From positions 1 to 64,000 of the forward strand of contig JAHHHC010000013.1 in the NCBI GenBank assembly GCA_019359515.1: DNA of 64,000 bases, in the 5' to 3' direction. Origin of the DNA: Desmonostoc vinosum HA7617-LM4 (GTDB lineage: Bacteria > Cyanobacteriota > Cyanobacteriia > Cyanobacteriales > Nostocaceae). Both the position numbers and the translations under genes were made by a program. Positions 23,384-31,610 of this stretch are shown piece after piece. The notes beneath the pieces were generated by a model. It was not told the DNA's origin, searched no databases, and saw nothing but the letters and a program-made list of their open reading frames with translations. The number at the start of each line of letters is the position of its first letter. Positions within the stretch are counted from its first letter, which is position 1.

Positions 23384-24391
23384 ATGACTCAAAAAGGACA
23401 ATTAGAACCACCCCCGAAAGATTTCCTCTCTCCCTTATTGGAATTGCGAGACTACTATGCTCGTCTGACAGAAGAGTACGAACGTCTGTTTGTGCAGGCG
23501 CGATCGCAGCTTGACCATGTAGAAGCATTGTTGTCTAACTGGTCTTTTTTAAATAACAACAACCAGATTTCAACATTGACAGCGGTTGATACAACCCCCA
23601 ATCCTCGGTTTCTCTCTGGGCACGATCACATTTCTGATATTGACTTGGTTGAGTCTGTGCAATCAGAACTCAAAGACTCAGACAAATTGGAGATAGATAA
23701 TCCCGTTGCTGCTGTTACTGTTGACACACAACAAAGCCAAGCTGTAACAGCATCTTCAGAGAATTATGATGGCTCAACGAAGGTGGCAGAAGTTCCTATG
23801 CTACCCCAATATCAAACTCCAACTCGGATGGAAGCCATAAAACAACTGTTGCAAGAATACATTGGCACTGTATGTCATATAGATTTCATTGTGCGATCGC
23901 TATATGGAGAATTAGAGCCAAATCTGTTTAAAGTAGTTAAAGGTAGAGTTCAATCCTCCCTGACACAGGGTAAAGAAAGAAATTACTGGGCAGCTATTCC
24001 CGAAGAGCCAGGTTGTTACACGCTGGATTTAAGTTTGGTAATTCCCAATAAAAAGAATGACGCTTCTGGGAGTGTCAAACATAAAAAGAAAAAATCCTTT
24101 GTGCCACCGAAGACAATAGTAGTACCGATGCTCAAAGTTTTTGAGGGTCAATTTTTGATTGATGCCATCACTTCTCTATTGCAACAAAATCCCGGCAGAA
24201 TTTTTACCGTAGCTGAAGTCATCGATGGTATCTATGGAGAACTAGATGCACAGCAACTCAGAGAAATCAAAAATAAGGTTTTGAATGAGTTATCTAGAGG
24301 CTATCGGATAGGGAGATTCTCTAGGGTTCCCAACCAAATTGGTCTCTATACCTGGGACTCTAATTTGATATCACAAACAAGTTCCCGCTGA
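23384..24391 (+). CDS. protein with two copies of a winged-helix-like module
   Basis: 335 residues. An N-terminal coiled coil (LLELRDYYARLTEEYERLFVQ) is followed by a variable linker (~70-130) and then two copies of a ~75-residue module. The copies share MEAIKQLLQEYIGTVCHIDF / IDAITSLLQQNPGRIFTVAE at the start, [IV][DV]G[IL]YGEL[DE] in the middle and a G.R..RWA/F.R.P...G.YT.D ending, the outline of a winged helix. A basic linker (KKNDASGSVKHKKKKS) separates them. Possibly DNA-binding; specific function unknown. Confidence 0.62.
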   Translation: MTQKGQLEPPPKDFLSPLLELRDYYARLTEEYERLFVQARSQLDHVEALLSNWSFLNNNNQISTLTAVDTTPNPRFLSGHDHISDIDLVESVQSELKDSDKLEIDNPVAAVTVDTQQSQAVTASSENYDGSTKVAEVPMLPQYQTPTRMEAIKQLLQEYIGTVCHIDFIVRSLYGELEPNLFKVVKGRVQSSLTQGKERNYWAAIPEEPGCYTLDLSLVIPNKKNDASGSVKHKKKKSFVPPKTIVVPMLKVFEGQFLIDAITSLLQQNPGRIFTVAEVIDGIYGELDAQQLREIKNKVLNELSRGYRIGRFSRVPNQIGLYTWDSNLISQTSSR

Positions 24392-24429
24392 GCGTCTTGT
24401 GAAACTCACCCCGCGCTGCCTGGGGCGCG

Positions 24430-24480
24430 GGAGATGAGGGAGATGAGGGAGATGAGGGAGATGAGGGAGATGAGGGAGGT
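24430..24480. repeat. GATGAGGGA 9-bp tandem repeat
   Basis: Five to six perfect copies of GATGAGGGA in a purine-rich stretch between two plus-strand genes. Related GATGAGGGGGATGAGGG tracts occur at 4943 and 5660. Confidence 0.9.
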
Positions 24481-24647
24481 AGGGAGTAGAAATAACAAAT
24501 ACACCAATTCCCCATTCCCAATTCCCAATGACTAATGACTATTTATGATTGAAAAGTTAGGATTAAATCACTATCCAGTTGAGTAGAGTAGTCGTTGCCC
24601 TCAACTCTATAAATTACCAATTTTAAGTAAATCTCAATTATTTAACT

Positions 24648-25799
24648 ATGCGACGCCGTCATTATCCTCCCGCTTATTTACGCTATTTCAAAGCCAGGTT
24701 ACGGTATTTGGGACAACCTGCTTTTTGGGGAACAGCAATTTTTTTATCTGTAGTAGGACTAGTAATTTGGGAATACTCGTCAAGACTAGAAGTTGCAAGT
24801 GATCAGAAAAACAGCCAAAAAGCTGCACAAAAGCCTACTGATACTTCCTTATCAGCAGAAGATAGAGCGATCGCGGCAGACATTGATAATTTACCGGTCT
24901 TGTTTAATGATGTTGAGCAAGCTAACCTCTCTACCACCCTAAATAATCCCCAGGAAAACACTGACGATAAAAAAACCAAAGGGTTTATTGAGGATGCAAT
25001 TAAAAAACAAAAATCTGCTGCTAGTGATACCAAGTCAAATCTTGGTTTAGGCATAAATAATACACCTCCGCTAGAGGTGAATAATCCTTTTGTGCTACAA
25101 GCAGACAATCTATTGCAAGTTGGCATAAATGGCGGCAACAAAAGCCCGTTTTTAGGCGTAAATTCGTTAACGAAAGCTTCTGAACAAGCAGCGCTATTAT
25201 CAACATCCCCTAGTTCAGGAATTGGATTTACCAATCAAACCAACAAAAATCAAAATCCTGCTGATCTCAATCCTCTGCAAACAGCGCTTAACGAACTTCC
25301 TAGCCAGAAGCTATCCGGCTTTAATGGTGTTACTTCCACTCAAACAAATACCTTGGGTCGAATTTCTAACAGTGGAGCAACATTAACACCACCAACTAAC
25401 ACCTCACCCAATCCGACTGTAGTACCCAACACTGGATTAAATATGGGGGCAGGCTACACTCCGACAGGGGCAAATTTACCAGAGAATTCCTATGGTAATT
25501 TCAATAAAGGTCAAGCATTACTTAATGCTACACCAGTGACACCGCCAGTTAACTCTACTGCACCGACTAGCATTACACCCTACACTAACCAGATTCCAAC
25601 TCAAGCAACACCGACTAGCATTACACCCTACGCTAACCAGATTCCAACTCAAAATTTTGCCACTCCCATAGCTCCAGGGGGATACGGCAATTATGGCAAT
25701 TCAGGCTTACAACAACAACCTACACAACAACCGCAGTCTAATTGGTCGCCAGAAAGACAACAACTTATTAGGGAGTATGTAGGTAGAGGATACAAATGA
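24648..25799 (+). CDS. membrane-anchored Asn/Thr/Pro-rich protein
   Basis: 383 residues. A basic N-terminus, one membrane helix (~27-45, AFWGTAIFLSVVGLVIWEYS), then a long low-complexity region rich in N, T, P, Q and S, probably outside the cytoplasm. Near the C-terminus is a direct repeat of PTSITPY[TA]NQIPTQ. It ends in an ordered-looking WSPERQQLIREYVGRGYK. No family recognised. A clear hairpin terminator follows 70 bp downstream. Confidence 0.62.
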   Translation: MRRRHYPPAYLRYFKARLRYLGQPAFWGTAIFLSVVGLVIWEYSSRLEVASDQKNSQKAAQKPTDTSLSAEDRAIAADIDNLPVLFNDVEQANLSTTLNNPQENTDDKKTKGFIEDAIKKQKSAASDTKSNLGLGINNTPPLEVNNPFVLQADNLLQVGINGGNKSPFLGVNSLTKASEQAALLSTSPSSGIGFTNQTNKNQNPADLNPLQTALNELPSQKLSGFNGVTSTQTNTLGRISNSGATLTPPTNTSPNPTVVPNTGLNMGAGYTPTGANLPENSYGNFNKGQALLNATPVTPPVNSTAPTSITPYTNQIPTQATPTSITPYANQIPTQNFATPIAPGGYGNYGNSGLQQQPTQQPQSNWSPERQQLIREYVGRGYK

Positions 25800-25870
25800 G
25801 AGGGAACAGGGAATAGGAACAGTTACTAATGCAACTGATAACTGATTTGATGTATCGTTGATAGATAGAT

Positions 25871-25905
25871 AGACCTTGCCTTACCTGACAAGTAAAGCAA
25901 GGTCT
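25871..25905 (+). terminator. rho-independent-like terminator
   Basis: AGACCTTGC (25871-25879) pairs with GCAAGGTCT (25897-25905), and TATTTAC follows. It lies 72 bp after the stop of the Asn/Thr/Pro-rich gene. Confidence 0.65.
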
Positions 25906-25945
25906 TATTTACGAAAAATGTAAAAGTTTAAAGCCAACTGGGTTG

Positions 25946-26033
25946 GGCTACGCTCTAAGCGAAGCTATGCCGTAGGCTTTACGCCTCGCTGCGTACCCTT
26001 CGGGATCTTGCTACGCGGAGCGTCTCGAAGAGA
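25946..26033. repeat. short relative of the 2541 dispersed repeat
   Basis: Contains CTCTAAGCGAAGCTATGCCG and TAGGCTTTACGC as in the other copies, then a different right half with TACCCTTCGGGATCTTGC and CTACGCGGAGCGTCTCG. No heptamer flanks. Confidence 0.7.
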
Positions 26034-26096
26034 AGATTGCCCGTTGTGGACGAAGAAATCCTTGTTTCACTTAGCATTCCCTGTTCCCTGTTCCCT

Positions 26097-26477
26097 TTAT
26101 TTAACTTCACTGGCGGGAAAAGCAGTGACTTTACCCTTTTTCAGTGCAACCACCACATCGTAAGTTGCACAATAAGCGATCGTGATATTATTGGTTTTAT
26201 TGTAAAGATTGACTACCATACCTGCACCACCGGGTTGAACTGCGATCGGCAGCAGATCACCAAAAAAGAAACGACGTAACTGATCGCCACTACCAATTTG
26301 ACCTTTATTCTTGGTTAGTAAGTCAATTTTTTGTTGAGTAGTCAAACCTGTAGAATCTTTCATTTCCTCAGCTGATGCTTGAACTAGTGAAGGATTTACA
26401 GCCTGAAGTGGAACATTCCAAACTGTTAGCATTCCAGCGAGGGCAACACTTGTAAGCAACGATGAAGCCAGTTTCAT
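26097..26477 (-). CDS. small secreted protein of unknown function
   Basis: 126 residues from the ATG preceded by CAGGAGACACAA; the frame continues 36 bp upstream without a good ribosome site. Signal peptide (KLASSLLTSVALAGMLTVW). The mature part carries LTTQQKIDLLTKNKGQIGSG, RRFFFGDLLPI and a C-terminal strand region with one cysteine. Not recognised. Confidence 0.62.
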   Translation of the reverse strand: MKLASSLLTSVALAGMLTVWNVPLQAVNPSLVQASAEEMKDSTGLTTQQKIDLLTKNKGQIGSGDQLRRFFFGDLLPIAVQPGGAGMVVNLYNKTNNITIAYCATYDVVVALKKGKVTAFPASEVK

Positions 26478-26781
26478 TTGTGTCTCCTGAACTTTGATCC
26501 TCTGACAACTCAAAGTATCTCAGTTCGCACTGAGGCTGATATGAAACTCAGCTATAAATTTCCTGAATCTATTGGTTGAAAAAATTTAGTTTAAATTCAG
26601 CGTTTTCTCAGCTATTTGTGATTATGTCAAAATAACATGTAATTCATAATTATTATGACTGGAGCATACAAACCCCCAATTATTAAAGACTACCACTAAA
26701 AAATTATGATGCTTGTTCTGTATCCTCTTTAATTACGAATTACAAATTACGAATTACGAATTATATTGTAGTGGTGTTATT

Positions 26782-27813
26782 GTGACCAGAACGAAAAAAC
26801 ATCTTATTTACAAAATACCAGGTCAAACTTATCTCTGGTTAGCAATTCTAATTTTTGGTGCATCTAGTGCAGTTACCCGCAAGCTGACAGAAATAGGTGC
26901 CCAACATTTTATAGACGATCGCAATCCGATTTCTCTGTGTAATGTTTTGTTTGTGGGAAATCTCTGTGCCTTGATGGTTCTAATATTAATTCATTGGCGA
27001 CAGTTGAACAAAACATTTTTTCAACAACTCTCAAGTAAAGATTGGTTAAGTTTAATAGTAGTCTCAATTCTAGCAGGGGCACTAGCCCCTGGCTTAATTT
27101 TCCAGGCTTTAGCACTGACTCAGGTCAATAATGTCATTTTGGTTGGACGGCTGGAACCTCCTTTAACGTTGGCTTTATCAGTTTGGTTATTGCGAGAGAG
27201 GGTAAATATTTGGGAAGTTGTGGGAGCGATCGCAGCTTTTATTGGTGTTACTCTAACTATTATCCTTCAGACCCCAACAGCAAACATGATGAATTTGGGG
27301 GGCTTTCATTTAGGTGTAGGAGAACTGTTAGCAGCCACTGGGGCCGTGGCTCTAGTTATTGCTACTGTTGTGAGTAAAACTCAACTCTCTGATATCCCCT
27401 TGGGAATTTATGGTGTTTTTCGTACTGCCTTAGGAACTGTAGTGTTTTTCTTCCTGGCTTTAATATTGTATGGCAGCGACCATTTTATGGGTGTCTTCTC
27501 ACCTTTTTTATGGCAGTGGATGTTTCTCTACGGTACCATCATTGTGGTATTGGGTCAGTCGTTTTGGGTTAGAGGCTTAAGAGCTACTACTGTGTCTACA
27601 GCTTCCTTAGCTAGTTCTTTTGTTCCTATTGTAGGCATTCTAGCAGCTTATTTGATATTAAATGAAGCCCCTACCTCTGCACAATATATCGGTGGTAGCT
27701 TGATTTTAGTTGGTATATTTATTAGCCAAATTGGCAATCGTCGTCAGGCTACGCGTGGCATGACTCCAACGAAACAAGAACTAGAAAATAGCATGGGATT
27801 TAAAGGGATTTGA
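26782..27813 (+). CDS. DMT-superfamily (EamA) transporter
   Basis: 343 residues from the GTG at TRTKKHLIYK; the open frame upstream is translated heptamer repeat (NYELQITNYEL) and is rejected as coding. About ten hydrophobic helices in two EamA halves: YLWLAILIFGASSAVTRK begins the first, ELLAATGAVALVIATVVSK the second. ASLASSFVPIVGILAAYLIL with EAPT is typical of the second-half ending. Inner-membrane exporter of small metabolites; substrate unknown. Complete. Confidence 0.82.
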   Translation: MTRTKKHLIYKIPGQTYLWLAILIFGASSAVTRKLTEIGAQHFIDDRNPISLCNVLFVGNLCALMVLILIHWRQLNKTFFQQLSSKDWLSLIVVSILAGALAPGLIFQALALTQVNNVILVGRLEPPLTLALSVWLLRERVNIWEVVGAIAAFIGVTLTIILQTPTANMMNLGGFHLGVGELLAATGAVALVIATVVSKTQLSDIPLGIYGVFRTALGTVVFFFLALILYGSDHFMGVFSPFLWQWMFLYGTIIVVLGQSFWVRGLRATTVSTASLASSFVPIVGILAAYLILNEAPTSAQYIGGSLILVGIFISQIGNRRQATRGMTPTKQELENSMGFKGI

Positions 27814-27978
27814 CTTAAATTATTTGTAACGATTGTAGTATATTTGTCTACTATTGATAGAATAAATTAGAATTTATTCTAAAAATAATCAGTTATCAGT
27901 TGTGAGTTGGAAAATTTATCTTTAATTCCTCACTGATGACTGGCTATTGTTGATTACTGACTGATTTTGCGAGGAGTT

Positions 27979-28620
27979 ATGCTGTTAACCGAGCGTCGCG
28001 CTGATCGGGTAGTTCTCTACAATATCAGTTGGCAACAATTTGAGAATTTATTAATAGACTTAGGGGAAAGCCGTATCGCTAGGATAGCTTATGATGATGG
28101 CACATTAGAGATTATGACACCATTACCAGAACACGAATATTACAAAGAAATAATTGGTGACATCATCAAAGATATGGCTGAAGTTTTAGAGCTAGATTAT
28201 GAGTGTTATGGCTCAACTACCTGGAAACGAGAACTCAAAAAGGCTGGAATAGAATCTGATAATTGTTTTTACTTCCAAAATGAAGCATTAATTCGAGGTA
28301 AACTCAAGTTTGATTTAAATCAAGACCCTCCACCCGATTTAGCTTTAGAAATTGATGTTACTAGTAAATCTTTAGATCGCTTTCCCATTTATGTGCGGTT
28401 AGGTGTACCTGAAATTTGGTGTTATGATGCTGGACAAATAAAAATTTATCAGTTGCAAAACAACGAATATCTCGAAAGAGAAACAAGCTTAGTGTTTCCT
28501 AATCTAAACATTCAAGAAATTCCATCGCTTATTGAAAAATACCGCATGGCAGGAAGACGAGTTTTTCGACAGGCAATTAGGGAATGGGTAAGGGGACAGA
28601 TGCGTGAGGAAAACACATAA
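27979..28620 (+). CDS. Uma2 (DUF820) family protein, second subtype
   Basis: 213 residues from the ATG. SWQQFENLL, RIAYDDGTLEIMTPLPEHE, PDLALEIDVTSKSLDRFPIY and LGVPEIWCYDAGQIKIYQL define a Uma2 subtype different from copies A-C. The candidate catalytic residues are in PPPDLALEIDVTSK. AGGAG lies only 2-3 nt before this ATG; a TTG 12 bp upstream is an alternative start. Stand-alone gene. Confidence 0.82.
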   Translation: MLLTERRADRVVLYNISWQQFENLLIDLGESRIARIAYDDGTLEIMTPLPEHEYYKEIIGDIIKDMAEVLELDYECYGSTTWKRELKKAGIESDNCFYFQNEALIRGKLKFDLNQDPPPDLALEIDVTSKSLDRFPIYVRLGVPEIWCYDAGQIKIYQLQNNEYLERETSLVFPNLNIQEIPSLIEKYRMAGRRVFRQAIREWVRGQMREENT

Positions 28621-28680
28621 TTTATTTGTAATATCTCAATATATGCGTGCAGTTAAGACTAGCACTCATTAAGCGATCGC

Positions 28681-28866
28681 CTAAGCTCGACTTTATCCAA
28701 ATCAAAGAATGTAATCCTTCTTATCTGGCAGAAGTTCTGGCTTTGTGGCAAAAACTTTTCCCTACGTCACTAGTTTTGATGAAATCTTAAAAGTCAGGAG
28801 CTAGACACCATGAGGGTTTTAGCATATGCGATCGCGTTGCCGGAAAATGGATAAAGTCGAGCTAAG
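28681..28866. mobile_element. MITE-like element with 18-bp terminal inverted repeats
   Basis: CTAAGCTCGACTTTATCC (28681-28698) and its inverted copy with one mismatch (28849-28866) enclose 150 bp with no long reading frame. The interior may derive from an eroded gene, but I cannot identify it. Confidence 0.6.
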
Positions 28867-28881
28867 AGGTTGTTTGAAAAG

Positions 28882-29044
28882 TCTAAATTAATACTAAAAT
28901 AGGCGATTAGAAATCGCGACTATACAGACAAAACCCACCTCCGTGGGTTTCAAGAACTCGATTTTCCGTGTTTTCCAAAGGAGGTGGACTTCGCTTGTGT
29001 AGTAGCGAATTATATTCGCCCAAAACTTTTAAACATCCTCTAAG
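28882..29044. repeat. 163-bp dispersed repeat with flipped hairpin, copy 1
   Basis: Matches 44348-44499 over nearly the whole length (TCTAAATTAATACTA, CTATACAGACAAAACCCAC, TTTTCCGTGTTTTCCAAAGG, ATTCGCCCAAAACTTTT). It has a hairpin AAACCCAC-CTCC-GTGGGTTT at 28931-28950. No coding capacity. Confidence 0.85.
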
Positions 29045-29249
29045 CCCACTTGTGTGGGAATATTTAGGTAATCTTTCCATAACTTCTGCACCCCGACGCA
29101 CCTCACAAGGGGTTCCTTTATCGATGACTTGCGATTTTCAACTTATTTAATACTTTTTCAGCAAGCCCTGATTACTGAGCAGGAAAAGCGATCGCTCTCC
29201 TTAAGCCTCAGTGTATGAGTGAAAAATCTGAAAAAATATCATATCTAAC

Positions 29250-29425
29250 TTTTAGTCCCCTTGGGGGGAAGAGAGATGGGAAATTAATTAATATAATTAT
29301 CCAGCATCTCACGGATTAATATTTTCGCCGTTGCAGGGAATCAATCTTGAATTGATTTGATTCCTATTCAGCATAAGACGAGTGTTTGTTTCCGTTCCCT
29401 TGCGAGAAATTGTACATACCAACTA
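29250..29425. CRISPR. possible decayed CRISPR array (three degenerate repeats)
   Basis: Three segments share a weak motif with a TTG centre and G-rich right half: TTTAGTCCCCTTGGGGGG (29251), TTTCGCCGTTGCAGGGAAT (29323) and GTTTCCGTTCCCTTGCGAG (29388). Their TTG cores are 70 and 69 bp apart, the spacing expected for a ~36-bp repeat plus a ~34-bp spacer. The third resembles cyanobacterial GTTTCCGTCCCCT-type repeats. Similarity among the three is poor, so this is suggestive only. It lies at the downstream end of the type III operon. Confidence 0.25.
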
Positions 29426-29836
29426 TTTTAACTTATTCATTAAGATATCTTTTATCTGCTGTAATTTCTTAAAAGATTCATTAACTTCTGATTGGTGACT
29501 TTTAAAATAATCTATTGCACTTATATATTTTATACCTCTACCTTCTAAATACCTAGCTTTTTGACTCGCGCTTTCCAAATCGTTATAAAGTTTCTCCAAT
29601 TCCCTGCTATCTAGTTTCTTTGCAAGCTGACGAACATAGCCTCGGCGAGAGTCATGGGGAGATTTTTCAGGAAATTGAGTTGATATATCATCTCCGCTTT
29701 TAGAAGCATAATACTCTACCCAGTGCAATGCTGCGTAAAAGCACATAGTTACTGTCCAATCAGGATAAGCACTCTCAGTACTGCGTGCTGCATTTTCATT
29801 GCTTTGAGCTTGCACAAGGTAGCGTTCATCGGTCAT
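29423..29836 (-). CDS. HEPN-like helical protein
   Basis: 137 residues, all-helical by composition. WTVTMCFYAALHWVEYYAS followed by SPHDSRRGYVRQL and SASQKARYLEG matches the layout of a HEPN-like family often annotated simply as HEPN protein. The canonical RxxxxxH ribonuclease motif is not visible, so catalytic activity is doubtful; it might be an antitoxin-like or structural HEPN. It is the last gene on the minus strand after the type III cas genes, 27 bp after its neighbour. Confidence 0.5.
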   Translation of the reverse strand: MTDERYLVQAQSNENAARSTESAYPDWTVTMCFYAALHWVEYYASKSGDDISTQFPEKSPHDSRRGYVRQLAKKLDSRELEKLYNDLESASQKARYLEGRGIKYISAIDYFKSHQSEVNESFKKLQQIKDILMNKLK

Positions 29837-29863
29837 GATTTATTGGCGCGGAACTAGAGGTAA

Positions 29864-30367
29864 TTAAAGCACAATGAAGTCAGGAGAATTAATTGACCAA
29901 ATTTTTGGTTTACTTACTACCTCTATATGTCTTTTTTCGTCAGAATCGGCTATTTTTGCATCTCCCAGTAAATAAAATCTCTCTACTATCTGAGGACGAA
30001 AATACCATTCTTCAGCAGAATCATCTATTAATTTCCATTCGCAGTCAATTACCATATCCTGAATTTTATCCCAGTTTTCATCTGATAATTCGATATCTGC
30101 TTTCAGCATGATCTGAAAATCGACCCAATGAATATCTGGGAAACTTGTAGCTACTGCTATAACTCTTTGTACTCCTTCTATTTTTTCAACTAAGTCTTCA
30201 ACTAATTTTTGTATTTCAGGAGGAATCAAATTAGAAGTTTTTGCTTTTTCGGAAGTAACTAAGTGTAAATGAGACGAACTAGGGTTACTCCAATTAGTTT
30301 TAATTTCAACTTCCCTACCAAATTTGAGTAATAAATTTTCCGACGTTGAACTCCTAATATATGTCAT
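29864..30367 (-). CDS. unrecognised protein downstream of the type III cas genes
   Basis: 167 residues, soluble, mixed alpha/beta. A helix IPPEIQKLVEDLVEKIEGV is followed by a beta-rich part (VIAVATSFPDIHWVDFQIML) and acidic stretches. There are no cysteine pairs, P-loop or nuclease motif that I can recognise. It starts 2 bp from the stop of the 71-residue gene, so the two are translationally linked. Confidence 0.6.
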   Translation of the reverse strand: MTYIRSSTSENLLLKFGREVEIKTNWSNPSSSHLHLVTSEKAKTSNLIPPEIQKLVEDLVEKIEGVQRVIAVATSFPDIHWVDFQIMLKADIELSDENWDKIQDMVIDCEWKLIDDSAEEWYFRPQIVERFYLLGDAKIADSDEKRHIEVVSKPKIWSINSPDFIVL

Positions 30368-30369
30368 CC

Positions 30370-30585
30370 TTATGCCTTTAAAAATTCATCTAGTCTGTCT
30401 CTCAAAAATGCTGCGTGCTGTCGAGTAAACGCAAAATTTATTGGATGTCCAGTTGATGCTTTTTGCTCATCTTCCTCAAATGGACTTCTTGATAGCATTC
30501 CTGCTATTAATATCCTATGTTCCTCATCAATTGCTACACGCACACCTGTAACAAATAACACTTTGTTTGGTTCTTCTTGACTCAT
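30370..30585 (-). CDS. small unrecognised protein, pair with the 167-residue gene
   Basis: 71 residues. VLFVTGVRVAIDEEHRILIAGMLSR forms two likely strands, and a C-terminal helix follows (RQHAAFLRDRLDEFLKA). The size and coupling resemble a small adaptor or antitoxin, but no family is recognisable. Confidence 0.6.
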   Translation of the reverse strand: MSQEEPNKVLFVTGVRVAIDEEHRILIAGMLSRSPFEEDEQKASTGHPINFAFTRQHAAFLRDRLDEFLKA

Positions 30586-30718
30586 ATTTACTTTTAACCT
30601 CTACTTTATCTAAAAACGAGAGAGTTAAATGCTGTAGTTAATACGGGATTTTCTCTCTCTAAATTTTATGGTAGCTCTACAAGAAGTAGAGCTTAACCAT
30701 AATCAAGCAGGCTTGTTG

Positions 30719-30898
30719 TTAGACTACTTTAATGATGAAAGTAGGATTTAAAGCCAGGGAAATAGGAGAACAAGTAAGGATCTGGAGTGTTACTTGAGAC
30801 TGAGTAACAGTTTTGTATTTTTGTTGAAAAGATTCACAATGCGTCCATGCAGAATAAGAGTCAAATCCTGTTTTGAAGTTTGAGTTTGATTCAGTCAT
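30719..30898 (-). CDS. possible small gene within the 30.6-31.0 kb gap
   Basis: A 59-codon frame (MTESNSNFKTGFDSYSAWTH at the start) has AGAGG about 7 nt before its ATG, a better ribosome site than most genes nearby. No homology recognised. It is the only coding candidate in the 405-bp gap between the 205-residue gene and the 71-residue gene; the rest of the gap is AT-rich. Confidence 0.35.
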   Translation of the reverse strand: MTESNSNFKTGFDSYSAWTHCESFQQKYKTVTQSQVTLQILTCSPISLALNPTFIIKVV

Positions 30899-30990
30899 AA
30901 TCTAACCTCTAAAAACTTATACCTTGATTATACGGAATTTTACTGCCAATATCATCAAATTCCGCAATATTTTTATACGAAAACTACAAG

Positions 30991-31608
30991 CTAAGTATAC
31001 TTAACACTCTTAATGCTCCCATCATCCTTAACAGACAAAATTTTCACCTTTACCGTCTGTCCTTCATGGAGAGAACTAGCCTGCTTCGGTTCCTTCTCAG
31101 TTAACTTAATCGTCCCCAAAATTTCATAGGTGACTTTGTTACCATTGATTTTGGTAACTTTAGCTGCGATAATTTGCTCAACTTGGAAGTTTTGCGATTG
31201 AGCAACTTTAGCAATTTCCGCTTGACGTGCTGACTCGAAAACAGGCGTTGTCGGAGGTGCAATTTCCCCAATTGGTACACCAGCATCTTTGTAATAACGC
31301 ATCAGGCGTGATACCCAGCCTAAAATTTGCAGCATGGTATAAGCATCGCTTACGCCTTTAAGAGCATAGCTACAAGCTTTCTCGATACTGCGGTAATAAT
31401 CAATAGTTTTACTGCTGTGTCCAATTTGTCTACCATTACTGATGAGAGTTTTTAGGTATTGGAAAAACTTGGAAGTAGCATTTGGCTGGTTTACAGAGGC
31501 GCGGAGATAAGCAACGGCTTTACTTAACTCGTTGACATCTGTATTATCTTTGACTAATGTTTGGGCAATTTTATGTGCTGTATGCCATTGTTCTTCATTC
31601 ATAGTCAT
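30991..31608 (-). CDS. last linked gene of the type III operon: helical protein with OB-like tail
   Basis: 205 residues. The first ~115 residues are helical (WHTAHKIAQTLVKDN, SKFFQYLKTLISNGRQIGHS, YYRSIEKACSYALKG) and resemble small-subunit-sized Cas11-like helical proteins. The C-terminal ~70 residues are beta-rich and end in GQTVKVKILSVKDDGSIKSV, an OB/S1-like pattern that may bind RNA. It starts 2 bp after the upstream RAMP gene, so it belongs to the operon. No named Cas family assigned. Confidence 0.62.
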   Translation of the reverse strand: MTMNEEQWHTAHKIAQTLVKDNTDVNELSKAVAYLRASVNQPNATSKFFQYLKTLISNGRQIGHSSKTIDYYRSIEKACSYALKGVSDAYTMLQILGWVSRLMRYYKDAGVPIGEIAPPTTPVFESARQAEIAKVAQSQNFQVEQIIAAKVTKINGNKVTYEILGTIKLTEKEPKQASSLHEGQTVKVKILSVKDDGSIKSVKYT

Positions 31609-31610
31609 AA

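Noticed and set aside
24803-25234. 143-codon frame antisense to the Asn/Thr/Pro-rich protein gene
   Set aside because: The sense frame has a membrane anchor, a start with good context and a terminator; the antisense frame has none of these.
26037-26279. 80-codon plus-strand frame overlapping the secreted protein at 26097
   Set aside because: The minus-strand frame has a signal peptide and AGGAG site; the plus-strand one starts in repeat sequence.
28907-29150. Short frames on both strands within the dispersed repeat
   Set aside because: They come from repeat sequence shared with 44348-44499, and the frames are not conserved between the copies.
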